DNA of 64,000 nucleotides from positions 2,328,042-2,392,041 of the forward strand of contig NW_017804054.1 of the NCBI RefSeq assembly GCF_001625305.1. Direction: 5' to 3'. Position 1 is the first letter of the stretch. Each line of letters begins with the position of its first letter. The notes beneath the pieces are model-generated. The model was not told the origin of the DNA. It searched no databases and saw nothing but the letters and a program-made list of their open reading frames with translations. Source of the stretch: Branchiostoma belcheri. Its lineage: Eukaryota; Chordata; Leptocardii; Amphioxiformes; Branchiostomatidae. This document shows, in pieces, positions 29,711 through 41,334 of the stretch. The translations under genes were made by a program, and so were the position numbers.

Positions 29711-30613
29711 AGTTCCACGATCTCTTACCTTCGCCTAAATGTTAGCTTTTATGATTAAGAAATTATATATTAATCCCCCTAATTATGCAAATAGGATCCT
29801 CAATTGCATGAATTATATCTGTTGATCATATTCTCCACCAAAAGACAGTCTTATCTTAACAAAGAATGCCATGATGACATTTTCTCATAAATTATGCAAA
29901 TGAGGTCCTTATTTGAATAAGTTATGTTTAATTATGTTCACCTTAACTTAACTTTCAAACACCCCAAGTATAAAATTCCAGGCAGTTACCACTATGCAAT
30001 TATAATATTTTCTCATTAATTATGCAAATTAAGTCTTCATTTACATAATCGATATCTGCCTGTGTTTCTCTCATTCTTAATAACATATGTCACAAGCTTG
30101 AACTTCCTTTTATGGAATGCAGCTGATAGATAGAATTTCCTCATTAATTATGCAAATTACATCCATATTTGCATAATTGTAATATCATTATGTCAAGCAT
30201 CACTCAAGCTACCTACATACCAAAAATCACGATGATCCATCAATCGGTTCTTGAGTTATCCTCCTTTAAACATTTGTCCTTTAAACCCCCCTGCAGTTCT
30301 AGAGCAAGGACTAGGGGCCCAAAGTCACGTCACTTCTTCCCCAGCACAAGAGCTACCTGCCATCCAAATTTCGTTACCCTAGCATGTCTAGATCACGAGA
30401 TATCAAAACCGGAAGTTCTGCTGCAGTACCATGACAAGCCGCCAGGTGGCCCAAAATCTAATCATTTTGAGGTCTCATCAAGACCTACCCACCTACCAAG
30501 TATCAAGACAATCCATCAAGACCTTCTCAAGTTATCGTGTTGACAGACAGACACACACACACACACATACACGAACGCCCCTGAAAACATAACCTTCTTG
30601 GCGAAGGTAATAA
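29711..30613. mobile_element. 0.9 kb repeat, copy 2
   Basis: About 903 bp, starts right after the gap with the same left flank AGTTCCACGATCTC as copy 1 and differs from it only by a few substitutions, small indels and AC-run length. Right flanks diverge after GGTAATAA. Confidence 0.75.
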
Positions 30614-32120
30614 TGAACGCACCCTTTAAACAAGAGATAATTATTTAGTTTGGCACCTGAAAAGCGTTCGCTATAAAGTTACCATGAATGAAATGTGTGT
30701 GATTAAAGTACGTTGGATACACGTCATTTTATTACGCCTGCACACACGTCATACCCCTACATCTCATTCTGATTGGGCATGGCTGTGCATTAATGATGTT
30801 CACCTGTAACGTCACAATCAGTTACCCTGCTGCAACTTCAGTGATCAGTTAGCAGAAGAATATATAATTATTTATATTTTGTTCAATCCTCCAATGACCA
30901 ACGTAATGCGTAATAAATCATCTACTTTTCTATTGGTATACGAAATAGCATGTTTGCAATGCTTGCAATGAAAACAAGTGTGAAATTTAACTGGAGCAAA
31001 TGCAACGAATACATCAAATGTTTAAATCCTTCTAGCTAGAATTCTTATTCTACTAGATTAACTATACATTTTGAATGATAATGACTGCCTTACACAGTAA
31101 TTGTCTACTGTAGGTGTTCATAAGATCCCATTTCTTTTTAAGCTATGTAATCAATAGAAAGTTTGAAACATAATTTTCGTTAGTTTAATAATGCAGTTCT
31201 ATCAATGTTTTATCACTATAAATTGAATCCACCACAAGGACACCTGTGGTCTAATGTATTGACGATTGGTAGCCAAGGATGGGTATTGACAATCAGTTTT
31301 TAATTGTATTTCAAAATGAAGCCCTTAGGCACAAATACAATAGTGGCATTAATCTTATTTTCTACTTTTGGGTTTGACAGGTATGATGGATGTCCTTTAA
31401 ACTTGCTCGTTAAACGACAGTGTAGAAATTAGTTTGTACAAAATAATATACATAAGCTGGAAACCTAATTTAGAGGTTCTTGGAAACCCTAATTCAGGGT
31501 TTCTTGGTAACTCTATCTGTCTGTCTGCCAAGCGCATACTCTCACCACAGCAAATGCCTAGAATTTTTGATAACTGAACGCAAAGTATTATACTAAAAGG
31601 CTCCGCCCAGAGGCATCTTTCAAAAGGAATGGAGTATATTCAGCTAAGAATAAGTATCAATCAATGACGAAAGTTCTTAGTGCATGGTACCTGTTGATGA
31701 TATGTATTTTTAAAGATGGCTATTATCTTTACCTAAAAACATAATCCAAGCATGTTTATGATATATTTCAAGCTGTTTGGTTTTGTGAAAATATTTTCGA
31801 AGCAGCCCTTTTAGGTATTGGTGTTTTCACGTCTTTGTTTATATTCGGTAAGATCTCTGTAAGCACTATATCCTATTAACTTTAACTCCAATTCATAAAA
31901 TTGACATTATGAGTTATGGTTTAGAGCGATTCAATCTATCACCATAAGCATTTAGCAATTGTTTTCCAGAAAACTAATATGTAATTGAAGACATGCGTGG
32001 GATAAAACCGGTATTTCATACGGAAAGGTTATACCGTCGTTCCGGAAATGTCGAGCATTATAAGGGTCGTGGTTCTTAAGGCACCATGACTTTATCATAG
32101 CAACTGTCGCTACGGATGTT

Positions 32121-32130
32121 TCCCCGGGGA
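32121..32130. promoter_or_regulatory. COE/EBF-type palindromic motif
   Basis: TCCCCGGGGA inside the 14-bp perfect palindrome TTTCCCCGGGGAAA (32119-32132). In the VAChT-CHAT interval. Exact match to TCCCNNGGGA. Confidence 0.3.
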
Positions 32131-34827
32131 AATACGGTATAATAATGAGCTGCCCACCGCGCAAGCATAGTCATGATTAACGGTATTCGGGTCGCTTTTA
32201 ATCAATGGACTTGACTTGCCCCTTTTGATTAGACTGTCAAGACTCATGATGAAAGGTACTTAATGTCGTTTGCATTGAATTCAGTCACCCCTTTGGGAGA
32301 CATATACATGGGGGTAAAGCAGTTTTGTGCTAGTCTATAAGTATATCGTTAAGTACGATACTGATTAATAAGTGTTCGTTTGCAAAAGGAACTGTCAATA
32401 TTTCAGAGTACTAATGGTCAATGAATGCGTGTGATATGCCCGAATATCACGCAGAGCATTTCATACAGTTTTCAAAAGGAATAAAATATATGATAACTTA
32501 TGTTACACCAATTTTGTACCAAACACAGTATTTTTGCATGTTTTTTTACGTATTTGTACTAAAATAAAATTAACATATATGAAAAACAATTGCAGGGCGG
32601 GAAGACGACATGACCATGATTTGCTTTCAACTTTTCAGATTTCGTACACGTTTTGGGTCTTAAATATATATAGTAGCTTCATACTATTTTCTATGATCCA
32701 AGTTTATGTCAGACATTCACTCAACACACGATCCAAAGAAACCATCGGTCATCATCTACCAGCTAACGGCAATCAGACATTCTGACCCCTGCATAGTTTG
32801 CTTGATCACGGGTACCTTCTACAAATATCGACAATCGAAAACGTATTGCTACTGCTATTTCCGTACCTTCCACGGATCATCTAACTTTTAAAGATTTCGT
32901 CGCCTGCTGTCAGTAAACGTTGCTAAAGTTTGATCCTGAACTTGCATTTCAGGGTACTATGTATCTTTTTCGATCATATATCTGTTACCCTTTTAGATGT
33001 GTGGTGATATAGAATTATTATGTTTACCCTTTGCAGAAGAAAAGCACATTGTTTTTGCTCTATTTCTTCATCCTCTTTTTCTCCAAACAAGTAAGGTCAA
33101 TGACCAGGACCAGACGTCTGTCACCATGGTAACTGGTGTAGGGTTACATAATGTTGCCAGTGTCATGCAGAACTTAGTTCAAGAAGGGCTGCATGCGTGG
33201 TCACCATATAGTTTGTAAGAATAAATAAAGGAGTAGTTTGTTAAGCTGGGCCATGTGAAGGTAAACATTATGCATTTGCTTTCTAGTTGTAAATATATTG
33301 CTTTATCGTATATAATTTATCGCATAGTGCAGTAGCCATTACATCTGTAAAAACTTCCTATCTTTGAAATACTTCAGACCATAAGCGTCCGATTGCTTTT
33401 CTTCTAACGGTTTTTCTTCTATCTTTTTTGGGTGTTCAAAACAGAAAACGTAAAACTAAAAGTTGTTTTCTTACATTTGTTCCTGATTCTAAAAACTTAA
33501 CATAACCCCAAAAGCCAACCATGCATTAGCTGAACTCCTAGAATTCATACTGCGATTAGCAATAAAATTCCAGACACGTAACTTAGATTCCAACAAGACA
33601 CCTACCATACTGAGTTTCACTTCTCTTATCTTACAAATGACACAAACAAACAAGCAAGCTAGGAATAAGATAAGATTTAATGATCCATCAAAATCAGCTG
33701 TGCATATTTTACGAACAAGCAGCGTTACCACGTCATACAGTGCTATCTATAAGAAATATTCAGTCATACTTACGTCAGACAATAGACCACGTCATATATG
33801 ATTAACCATACTATGGTTACAGCTGATAACCTACTTCACGTCCATAACCTACATCTATAGATCTACTATGACATCATTAGGAACAGGTAGCAATTTTTAT
33901 ACAATACGTAGACTAAAAACCTGCTTTGCTTAGTGAACTTTACAAATTCTTTCAGACAATATTGTGCATGGTTTAGACTTTTATTTTAAATCGAATACGT
34001 CTTTTCCTTAAGGGTGCAAAGCAAGTCTTTATTTTAGAGAAAATCGCTTGTGCTATTGATATATTTTCTTGATTAATTTATTTCTATGTCAAATGATAAA
34101 TCCACCCAACAACATCACCTGTACGTTCCTATACATCTTTTAAGCCGTACAACTATTAAGCCGTCTTTATCAAATGTAATAATTAGTAATGAGATATTAA
34201 AATACGCCCATTGGTTTAAGAAACACATTACCGACATGTTACAGTGTTACATTATAAACAACAATTAAGGGATACTTCAAATGTTGTTTGTTAATGATTT
34301 GCAATAGAACCTTTTGAAACCAATGCGGGATTCTTTATCTTACAATCATTCCGTATAGATCTAACTACGTGTATTTCGAGCTAAAGGGTATTTATCGTAC
34401 ATTAAAGAACCAAGTGAAAAGCATCTACTAATGTATGACTTGATATTTTGTCTAACCCTAGAAATGAACGCAGATATTTCAGATTTCTTTCTTGTTGGTA
34501 TCTAGCTAAGCAGAGATATCTAGATGTCTTTGCATTTAATGACATTAAGTTCTGGATGATCTAAATGTATGGTTTTAGTTCAGTATTTGATAGATGACGG
34601 TGCCAGTGCGTGATATACTAGTATTTGCTTACCGGTAGGAAAATATGTTAACTTTAAATTAAGGATTAAATGGGGGCTTTTAGGTTCATTGTAATAAGTT
34701 GTGATAAGTTGCAGTTATCTTATTATTACAGTTGGCCTCACAAAAAGCAACCGTCTGTTGTTTGAAGTGGTTGTAGTGATTGTTTCAGATGTATCAACTT
34801 AACGGATTAGCAGAGTCATCACTACTG

Positions 34828-36401
34828 TTAATATTCATCGTCCCACGAGTCTTGCGCGAAGCTGCCTTGAAGCTTCTTGATCCTCTCGTCCTCAACTCGG
34901 GGAGGGGGTTCCACGTGGTTCTGCGCCTCTTGTGGAATTTCCATGGGCTCTTTCCCCTCGTTGGCCTGTTGGAGATACGTTTTGTACGATCCCGTCACCG
35001 GTGGGTCATCCAAGAGCACGCTGTGTTCCTGGAAGTCGGGCTTGATGGTGTAGATGTTCTTCAGGAAGAGAAGAACCGGCGCGTACAGGATGTTGACTAG
35101 CCCGATGCCGATGTTGAGCTGTAGGAAGCCGAGGTCGTGCATAATCTTGCCGGCGAGCATTGGCCCCATCGCGTAGGCTATGGAGTAGGAAATGTCCGCG
35201 ATGGCGTAGATGGAACCATACACGGACGTGTGGCGGATGTCGACGATGTATCCAAGGGTAGGGAGCATGGCGGTGCTCACCAGGGCTTCTCCAAAGCAGA
35301 TCCCGGCCATGGGGAGGATCAGGACCGCGAAGCTGGTCGCCTCTGGTACGATGAAGGTGCTGAGGCCCTGCACCACTAGCCCGATCAGAGCTAACAGCCA
35401 CTGGTAGTGCCAGTACTTCCCAGCTAACCAGACGGTTAGACACACACCGACGATGTACGGGATGAAGCACGGTAACCAGACGATGCCCATTTCCCACTCG
35501 GTGGAGCGCATGGTTTCTTTCATCCATATGGCGATGGTCGGCTCGAGGAAGGCCAGGGAGACGTTGCACATCACGAGGGCGCCTCCTGCGATGGCGATGT
35601 AAGGGTCGATGAGAAGTTTCCACATCGGGGAGCCGACTAGCGTGTTTTCTTTACCCGATTCTCTGTCCGGACGGGTAACAAAGAGAAGGAGAATGCCGTC
35701 CACAAGACAGATGAAAGAAAGAGTCAGGAAGGGAACTCGCTTCCCCGCGTACTGGTATAAAATCCCGCCGAAAGGGGGCGCAACTAGACAACCGAAGGAT
35801 ATGAAGGCTAGCGCTATTCCGAGTGCTTTGCTTCGCTCGCCTTCCTCTGTGAAGCGATCTGCAATCATGGCCAAGCCGGCTGAATCAGCGAAGGCGGAAC
35901 CGACACCCTGGAGACTACGAGCGATGAACAAAACGGTGTAGCTGCTGCCGAAAGCAAAGACAGCTGTGGAGATGAACATGACAGAGATGCCTATCACCAT
36001 TGGCTTCTCGTATCCTGTCCTATCAATGAGTGTTCCGGAGAGGGGGTTAACAATTAGTTGGACTATAGCCTTGGATGCGAAAAGAAACCCAATGTTAATG
36101 TCCTCGTTTTCGTACCCCACTGTAGTGGTGTTCCAGTACGTTTTATTATCTGTGCCGTTCCAAGCTGTCTTCTCTTCTATCGGTTCAAACGCACCTATGG
36201 AGTGTAGGTAGTCCGGGATGATGGGTACGATAACCATGTACAGCATGTTATCTAGGAGGAGAGCGATACACACGATCACCAGCACCAGTTTTCGTTGAGA
36301 CTTGGGGTCTTGAATTTTTTCCGTGAATCTCTCTCGGAGCCCTTGTAGGGATGGTGTTTCGAATCCCAACACGGTCATGTTGTTGATGGTGTTGTGGTGT
36401 C
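34828..36401 (-). CDS. SLC18A3: Vesicular acetylcholine transporter (VAChT), complete
   Basis: Single coding exon 34828-36378, 516 residues; a proton-exchange carrier that loads acetylcholine into synaptic vesicles. Twelve membrane spans can be placed. TM1 has LLLDNMLYMVIVPIIPDY (D43). The lumenal loop has three sequons (NGT, NKT, NTT). TM2 has K103, TM4 D165 (FADSAG), TM7 E279, TM8 W301, TM11 D395 (YAIADISYS). The C-terminal tail carries an acidic dileucine sorting motif EHSVLLDDPP. Two odd residues: Ser368 where the family has a TM10 Asp (rat D398), and Tyr308 where VAChTs have His (rat H338). N-terminal RKLVLVIVCIALLLDNMLYM is VAChT-like rather than VMAT-like. A good acceptor (TTTTTCTACCTACCAG, exon start 36401) sits 23 nt upstream of the ATG, implying a 5' non-coding exon. 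Same strand as CHAT, 9.2 kb upstream of its start, as in the cholinergic locus of other animals. Confidence 0.95.
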
Positions 36402-36793
36402 CTGGTAGGTAGAAAAAGAAGGTTGTTTCTGGTCTTCTTTGCCCTCTCTTCCGTCTGTCTCCCTCTCTCCCTCTCGCTGGGTTTCAGTCTCGATGGAGTG
36501 CTGGAGGGCGAAACAGAGACACGAGTCACTGGGGTTGCCTTGAAATCCTTGCCTTATTATTAGTACATCACATATAGTATCATATCCAAAGTTCCGTGTG
36601 TCAATAGGTCGTGCAATATATCCACTGAGGTGTGAGCAACAAAAGCCACCACTGGTCCAAACAAATCCCTGGATGAGTAACTCCTCTTCTAGCGCGTCCG
36701 TCCGAAAAGGAAAATTCTCTGGTGCCTCCCTGTGACGGTCTCTGCTCAGAAAACTAATGAATATTTTTAATTACAATGTTAGCCGGTATCCCC

Positions 36794-36803
36794 TCCCTTG
36801 GGC
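36794..36803. promoter_or_regulatory. Near-match COE/EBF-type motif upstream of VAChT
   Basis: TCCCTTGGGC, one mismatch to TCCCNNGGGA, about 415 bp upstream of the VAChT start codon. Weak on its own. Confidence 0.2.
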
Positions 36804-37599
36804 ATCCCGGGCCGGCATTAATAGGGATGGCCTAATACTAAACGGTGTCAATGAGGATGAAGAAGAATAGTCCCTACATCATTTAACCGGCAATCGCAAT
36901 TCAGCATCTGATGCCATGGATCGTAATGCATGATTCATTCAAGGTAATTTTCAATCTATCATTCGTTCTTTAAACGCAAGGTAGAAATGGAGACATCCCT
37001 CTGAAAGAAGGATGGTTAAGAATAAAACTTTGCAACGAGGCAGAAGCGAGTTTGAGAGAAAAAGGGACATTCAAACCGCCACATTATAGCAAAAAATTAT
37101 AAGATACGTTCTCCAGAAAAATAGGAAAATCAACAAAACCACAGATTCAATTTGTTATTTTTAGCGATAAATGAAACTAACGTACAGTTATTCATTTTGC
37201 AGATATATTTTATAGATTGTACAATTTTAGATGAACCAGGCGATGTATGCTGTTATATATTTGAGGAAAGGTACACTAGTCCAATAGCTTTCAAATAAAT
37301 TACTGCAATGCATAAATACTTCAATTTTCCCATTCGTCGTGTTGTATAAGAAATAGCCAGGTAAAACGAATGCCATGTCCCACTAAGTGGCCAGCCTCTT
37401 TAGAAACATTTAATTCTATCACGAGACGCAATGTCAGTCTTCAATTTGTGGTTCCCCTTCAAATTTCCGGTCGCCGCGACTTTCAGCCATTTTAAGGTAA
37501 TGAGTTCTGACACCATTAGTGTAATGAGGCAAGGCCTGTTAATCGTACAGGGCGCGTTTCCACATGCTCCCCTAATCAATCACTCCCTAAACAAGGGCA

Positions 37600-38504
37600 C
37601 ACACAGGGGTTACAGTGAATGTCACAAGGCAAGGAGAAGAGATAGTCAACAAATTCCTATAAAGTACAAGGGATTAAAAATGTCATATTGGCCTGTAGTT
37701 TTCTTTTATATGTTATCTTATTTGTTATTTAGGAAACACTCCCCAAACTCACATGTTCACAAGGCAAAAAGAAGAAGAGATAGTGAACAAATTCCTATCA
37801 AGTCCGATAGATTAAAAATACCATATTGACATAGAGTTTTCGGTTAAATGTATATCGGTATTGTTTTTCTGATATCATTTTACAAAAAGCGTTGCGGTCC
37901 TCCACAAAAATATATATTTTTGCCTAGATGCCAATCTAAAGAGTAAACACAATAACAGATTCCTGCAAAGCTTAAGCTTAAGCTAAGTCCGATAGATTAA
38001 AAATATTATATTGATTACTGACATATAGTTTTTTTATATGTTATCTTTTTTGATATTAATAAAAGGTTAGAAAATGCTGTTGATGTTTTAAATTGTAATC
38101 TAGTACGATAACTTGTACTGTATTTTCGAAATGTATAGCGGTATTGTTTTACTGATTCAAAATGAACATATTATTTCAAATCATTATTCATTCTTTCCTA
38201 GAACTATTTATTATTAATTCTTTCCTAGAACTATCGCAGAGTGAAACTCGCTGTCACCAGGTACAATAGGTGCATTGTCATTAGATAGCTTTAAACAATG
38301 TCTAGAGTTAGATGTCCAAGGGCTAGGTGTATCAGGTCGATCGGTCTAATGTAGCCAGCTGCCGCCGCGCCGCGTGCCTGCAAAGCTGTTGTGTTACGCC
38401 AAAAGGCGGTTATGCCGGCTATACAGATACAGAAAAAAGCGCTGCAAACCTCCAGAACAATATATGTTTTTGTCTAAATGCCAATCTAAAGATTAAACAT
38501 AATG
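37600..38504. repeat. Degenerate repeat cluster
   Basis: Three diverged copies of a unit with AACAAATTCCTAT.AAGT, GATAGATTAAAAAT and ATATGTTATC lie at about 37625, 37758 and 37950. A second pair, with AATATAT.TTTTTG.CTA.ATGCCAATCTAAAGA, lies at about 37905 and 38455 and flanks the LINE tail at 38212-38434. A 16-bp palindrome AGCTTAAGCTTAAGCT is at 37969-37984. Confidence 0.6.
38212..38434 (+). pseudogene. LINE 3' end (CR1/L2-type), decayed
   Basis: The plus strand reads NSLSPGTIGALSLDSFKQCL, the usual C-terminal end of a CR1/L2 polymerase, with a stop in place of the preceding Trp. Then comes a 3' UTR ending in the hairpin ACGCCAAAAGGCGGT and GGCTATACAGATAC. A 3' stem-loop followed by a short repeat is typical of this LINE group. 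Confidence 0.7.
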
Positions 38505-41087
38505 GCGCTTTCTAATTAGAATACTCTTATTACTCTTATTTAGATTATTTAGATTTTTTTTCATCATTTTGTATACTTGACATTTACCTGTAGTCTCACC
38601 TTCATCGACGTATAATGGTAACACCAATACGCAAACAATAACAGTTCGTATTTAATTCGGACACATTTGTTAGCTGTCAACCAAGGACATTTGTTTGACG
38701 TATATATTGCACGGAGGCGTGGCCGGAATTTTAAAACGGCAACATTATGACAAAAATACCGCCCTAATCTCTGATGACGTTATTTTGCTTGACAGATGGT
38801 TCATGATCCTTTCCCTAATCTGTCCACTTTACTTCGCAATGTCATAAATCCTGACTTGTAACATAGATTGATGTCGTAAATCTTCTGACACCTGTTTACG
38901 CCAATGTGTTGGTTCTGTGGATCTATATAAATGAATAGCAAACAGGTTGACATGTAGGAAGATTGTTTTATTTAAAGATTGGTTGTACATACATTTTAGT
39001 ACAGCTAGCTGATGAGTTGAGTTGAACTACCTCGTTTGCGATGTAATACTATACTACCAATACCGGCATCTTCCTTTACCTACATTTAACCCATGCAATT
39101 TTAGTTTCTCCTTCACGGAGATATCAGTTATCGTGTAACAAAATAAGTAATTGATGACCATTTTCGATCCAACGCGACAGTGCGGTAATGAAATAATTCA
39201 TAAATATCGGCGTCTCCTCCACAAACTCGCGTTCCATTCAATTTGTATCGAAAAGATCCATCATTTTAGGGCGAACTACTCAATTTGTCCTATTTGTGGC
39301 GTAGCATTGTGCGTCATCCATCCATGGTGATTTTCATTTTCTGCTTATTTAGGTTCAGTTGTAACTCCTGAAATCACATTAGAGACGATCCCGGCCCGAC
39401 TGGCGTCTTGATTAAGAAACCTATGTCTGCAATACAAGTGGGATAAGGCCGTCTTTTCCCCTTAAAGTTATTATCAAGGATAACGTATTGGTAGCAATTT
39501 CATGTTAGAAGTAGGTTTCTAGCACGAAAACTTTGCCCTTAACTTTGACGTATTCTGGTATTTGAAAATGCTTACGATAGGACAGTGTACATGTACCTTA
39601 TTACCGTTTCACAGAACTTTTTATGTATTGAAGTAATTTGATTCAGTTAGATTATATAATAGCTCCTCCATTTAGCTGATATATTTTGGCGTCATTGATT
39701 GTGAGATATCTTTTGGCTTTAGATTTTAAACATAATACAATTACAAGTAATGCAGCATCGGAAATCATGAGATCTTCGCACGTTTGTAGGTATTTAAGAA
39801 AGATCGTCTTTGAAAATTTTAAAAAGTAACCCACAGTTGAACACAGGCAGGCAGATAAAATGTATTCAAGAAGTTATAACACCACAACGCCAAGAAGATG
39901 TGGGATCTACTGCCATGTGGGTTTTAATGTTATCGATATTTCTTTGGCTTATGGAATATAGTCCGTGTAGTTTCCTGTCAAAATCCAAGAAGTACTTAGA
40001 ATCCACCGAACCATCTCAAAGGAATATTTGGTCCATGATAGATGAGGCGTATATTATGGTTTGGTGAGTGCATATTACAGGGCTTTGGGTTGCATCTTGT
40101 ATATCCTCTATTAAATGACACGGGATGATCTTACACGAAAAGGTCTTGTATGATACGCATTTAAATGCTGGCTATGGATTTTTGCGGAGATGTTTATAAA
40201 GATATCTTTGTATAAGCAGGAAGATTTATTCGCTATACGGACCCGTAATAATAGTTGATGGATGTTACTTTATAACATGAAATCCTCTGCAAGACAACGG
40301 GCCGTTTGTATCGTGGAATATAGCAAATGTGGGTTCATTGCAATGTCATTTATGGCAAATGTGACTTCGTACCTCTTTTAAAGCAGCCAGTTTCTCTTTA
40401 AGTACGTGTTGCGAAACTGTTTATAACCGCTTTCAACAGATAATAAACTTGATGATCTTTTAAAAAAAGATAGCAAGAGACGTAAAAATACACGAACTTC
40501 AGTCGCTTTTGTCATGTAGAATGCATGTGTCATCCTGGACTAACGTCAAATATATGTAATGTAACACTTTATCAAATACTAGGCTTGTGCTAGCCCCTGT
40601 TGTTTGAGTAATTAGGATCTATTACATTTTATTCTATATTACGTCTTATTCTATACTTTTTTTTAAAATTCGTTCAATAGTTTTTGCCATACATTGTACC
40701 ATGTGCAATTATGCAATAAATTTCTTCATAAAAACGTAATGCCATCCGTGTTTAAATCATAGCAGGTCTTAAGATAAGATTACGGACAGGTGTCGCTCAG
40801 AGTAGCCATACACTGACACAAAGTAGTGAATTTTATTGTGAAGTTATTTTTTTCATGACCCGATCTAGAGTATCACGTCATTACACGACTTTTGCTTTTT
40901 TGTTTCGAAAAAAAAACTACCTTTACACATAGATGTCTCAATTAGTACTCTTTAAAACTATTTCTTCTAAGACTACCAGGCATTTCTGTTCTGTATTTCA
41001 TCATTCACTACATTGTTGGGCACATCTATTGCTTTGCCGAACCTTCCCATGATTTCCCAGCGGATACAATCCTGAGGCATTGCCGAC

Positions 41088-41334
41088 CAAGGCACGAGAC
41101 TCTTATCAAAAATCAGCAAGATCCGACAACAGAATCGTAATTTAGTCATACTTTCATAACATCATAATACTCAAGGCACGAGACTCTTTTAAAAAATCAG
41201 AAAGATTTGACAACAGAATTGTAATTTAGTTCTACTTATATAACATCACAACACTCAAGGCACGAGACTCATAAAAAATCAGCAAGATTTGACAACAGGA
41301 TTGTAGTCCTACTCTCATGACATTACAACACTCA
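41088..41334. repeat. Tandem repeat, 3 units of 84 bp
   Basis: Units begin CAAGGCACGAGACTC at 41088, 41172 and 41256 (spacing exactly 84 and 84). Each continues with AAAAATCAG.AAGAT, GACAACAG.AT.GTA and AACATCA.AA.ACT. The third is slightly shortened. Confidence 0.9.

Larger units (their letters stand above)
25618..34827. other. Interval between VAChT and the CHAT start codon (expected CHAT intron)
   Basis: In a cholinergic locus this interval is spliced out of CHAT transcripts that begin upstream of VAChT. Holds two 0.9 kb repeat copies, a 27.8 kb dispersed repeat, a (TC)n run, an 18-bp palindrome and two exact TCCCNNGGGA motifs. No coding exon recognised. Confidence 0.6.

Noticed and set aside
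35006-35623. 205-codon minus-strand frame rich in His and Arg
   Set aside because: Out-of-frame shadow of the GC-rich VAChT coding sequence.
36248-36529. 93-codon minus-strand frame overlapping the VAChT start
   Set aside because: Different frame from VAChT, low complexity, crosses the likely splice acceptor at 36401.
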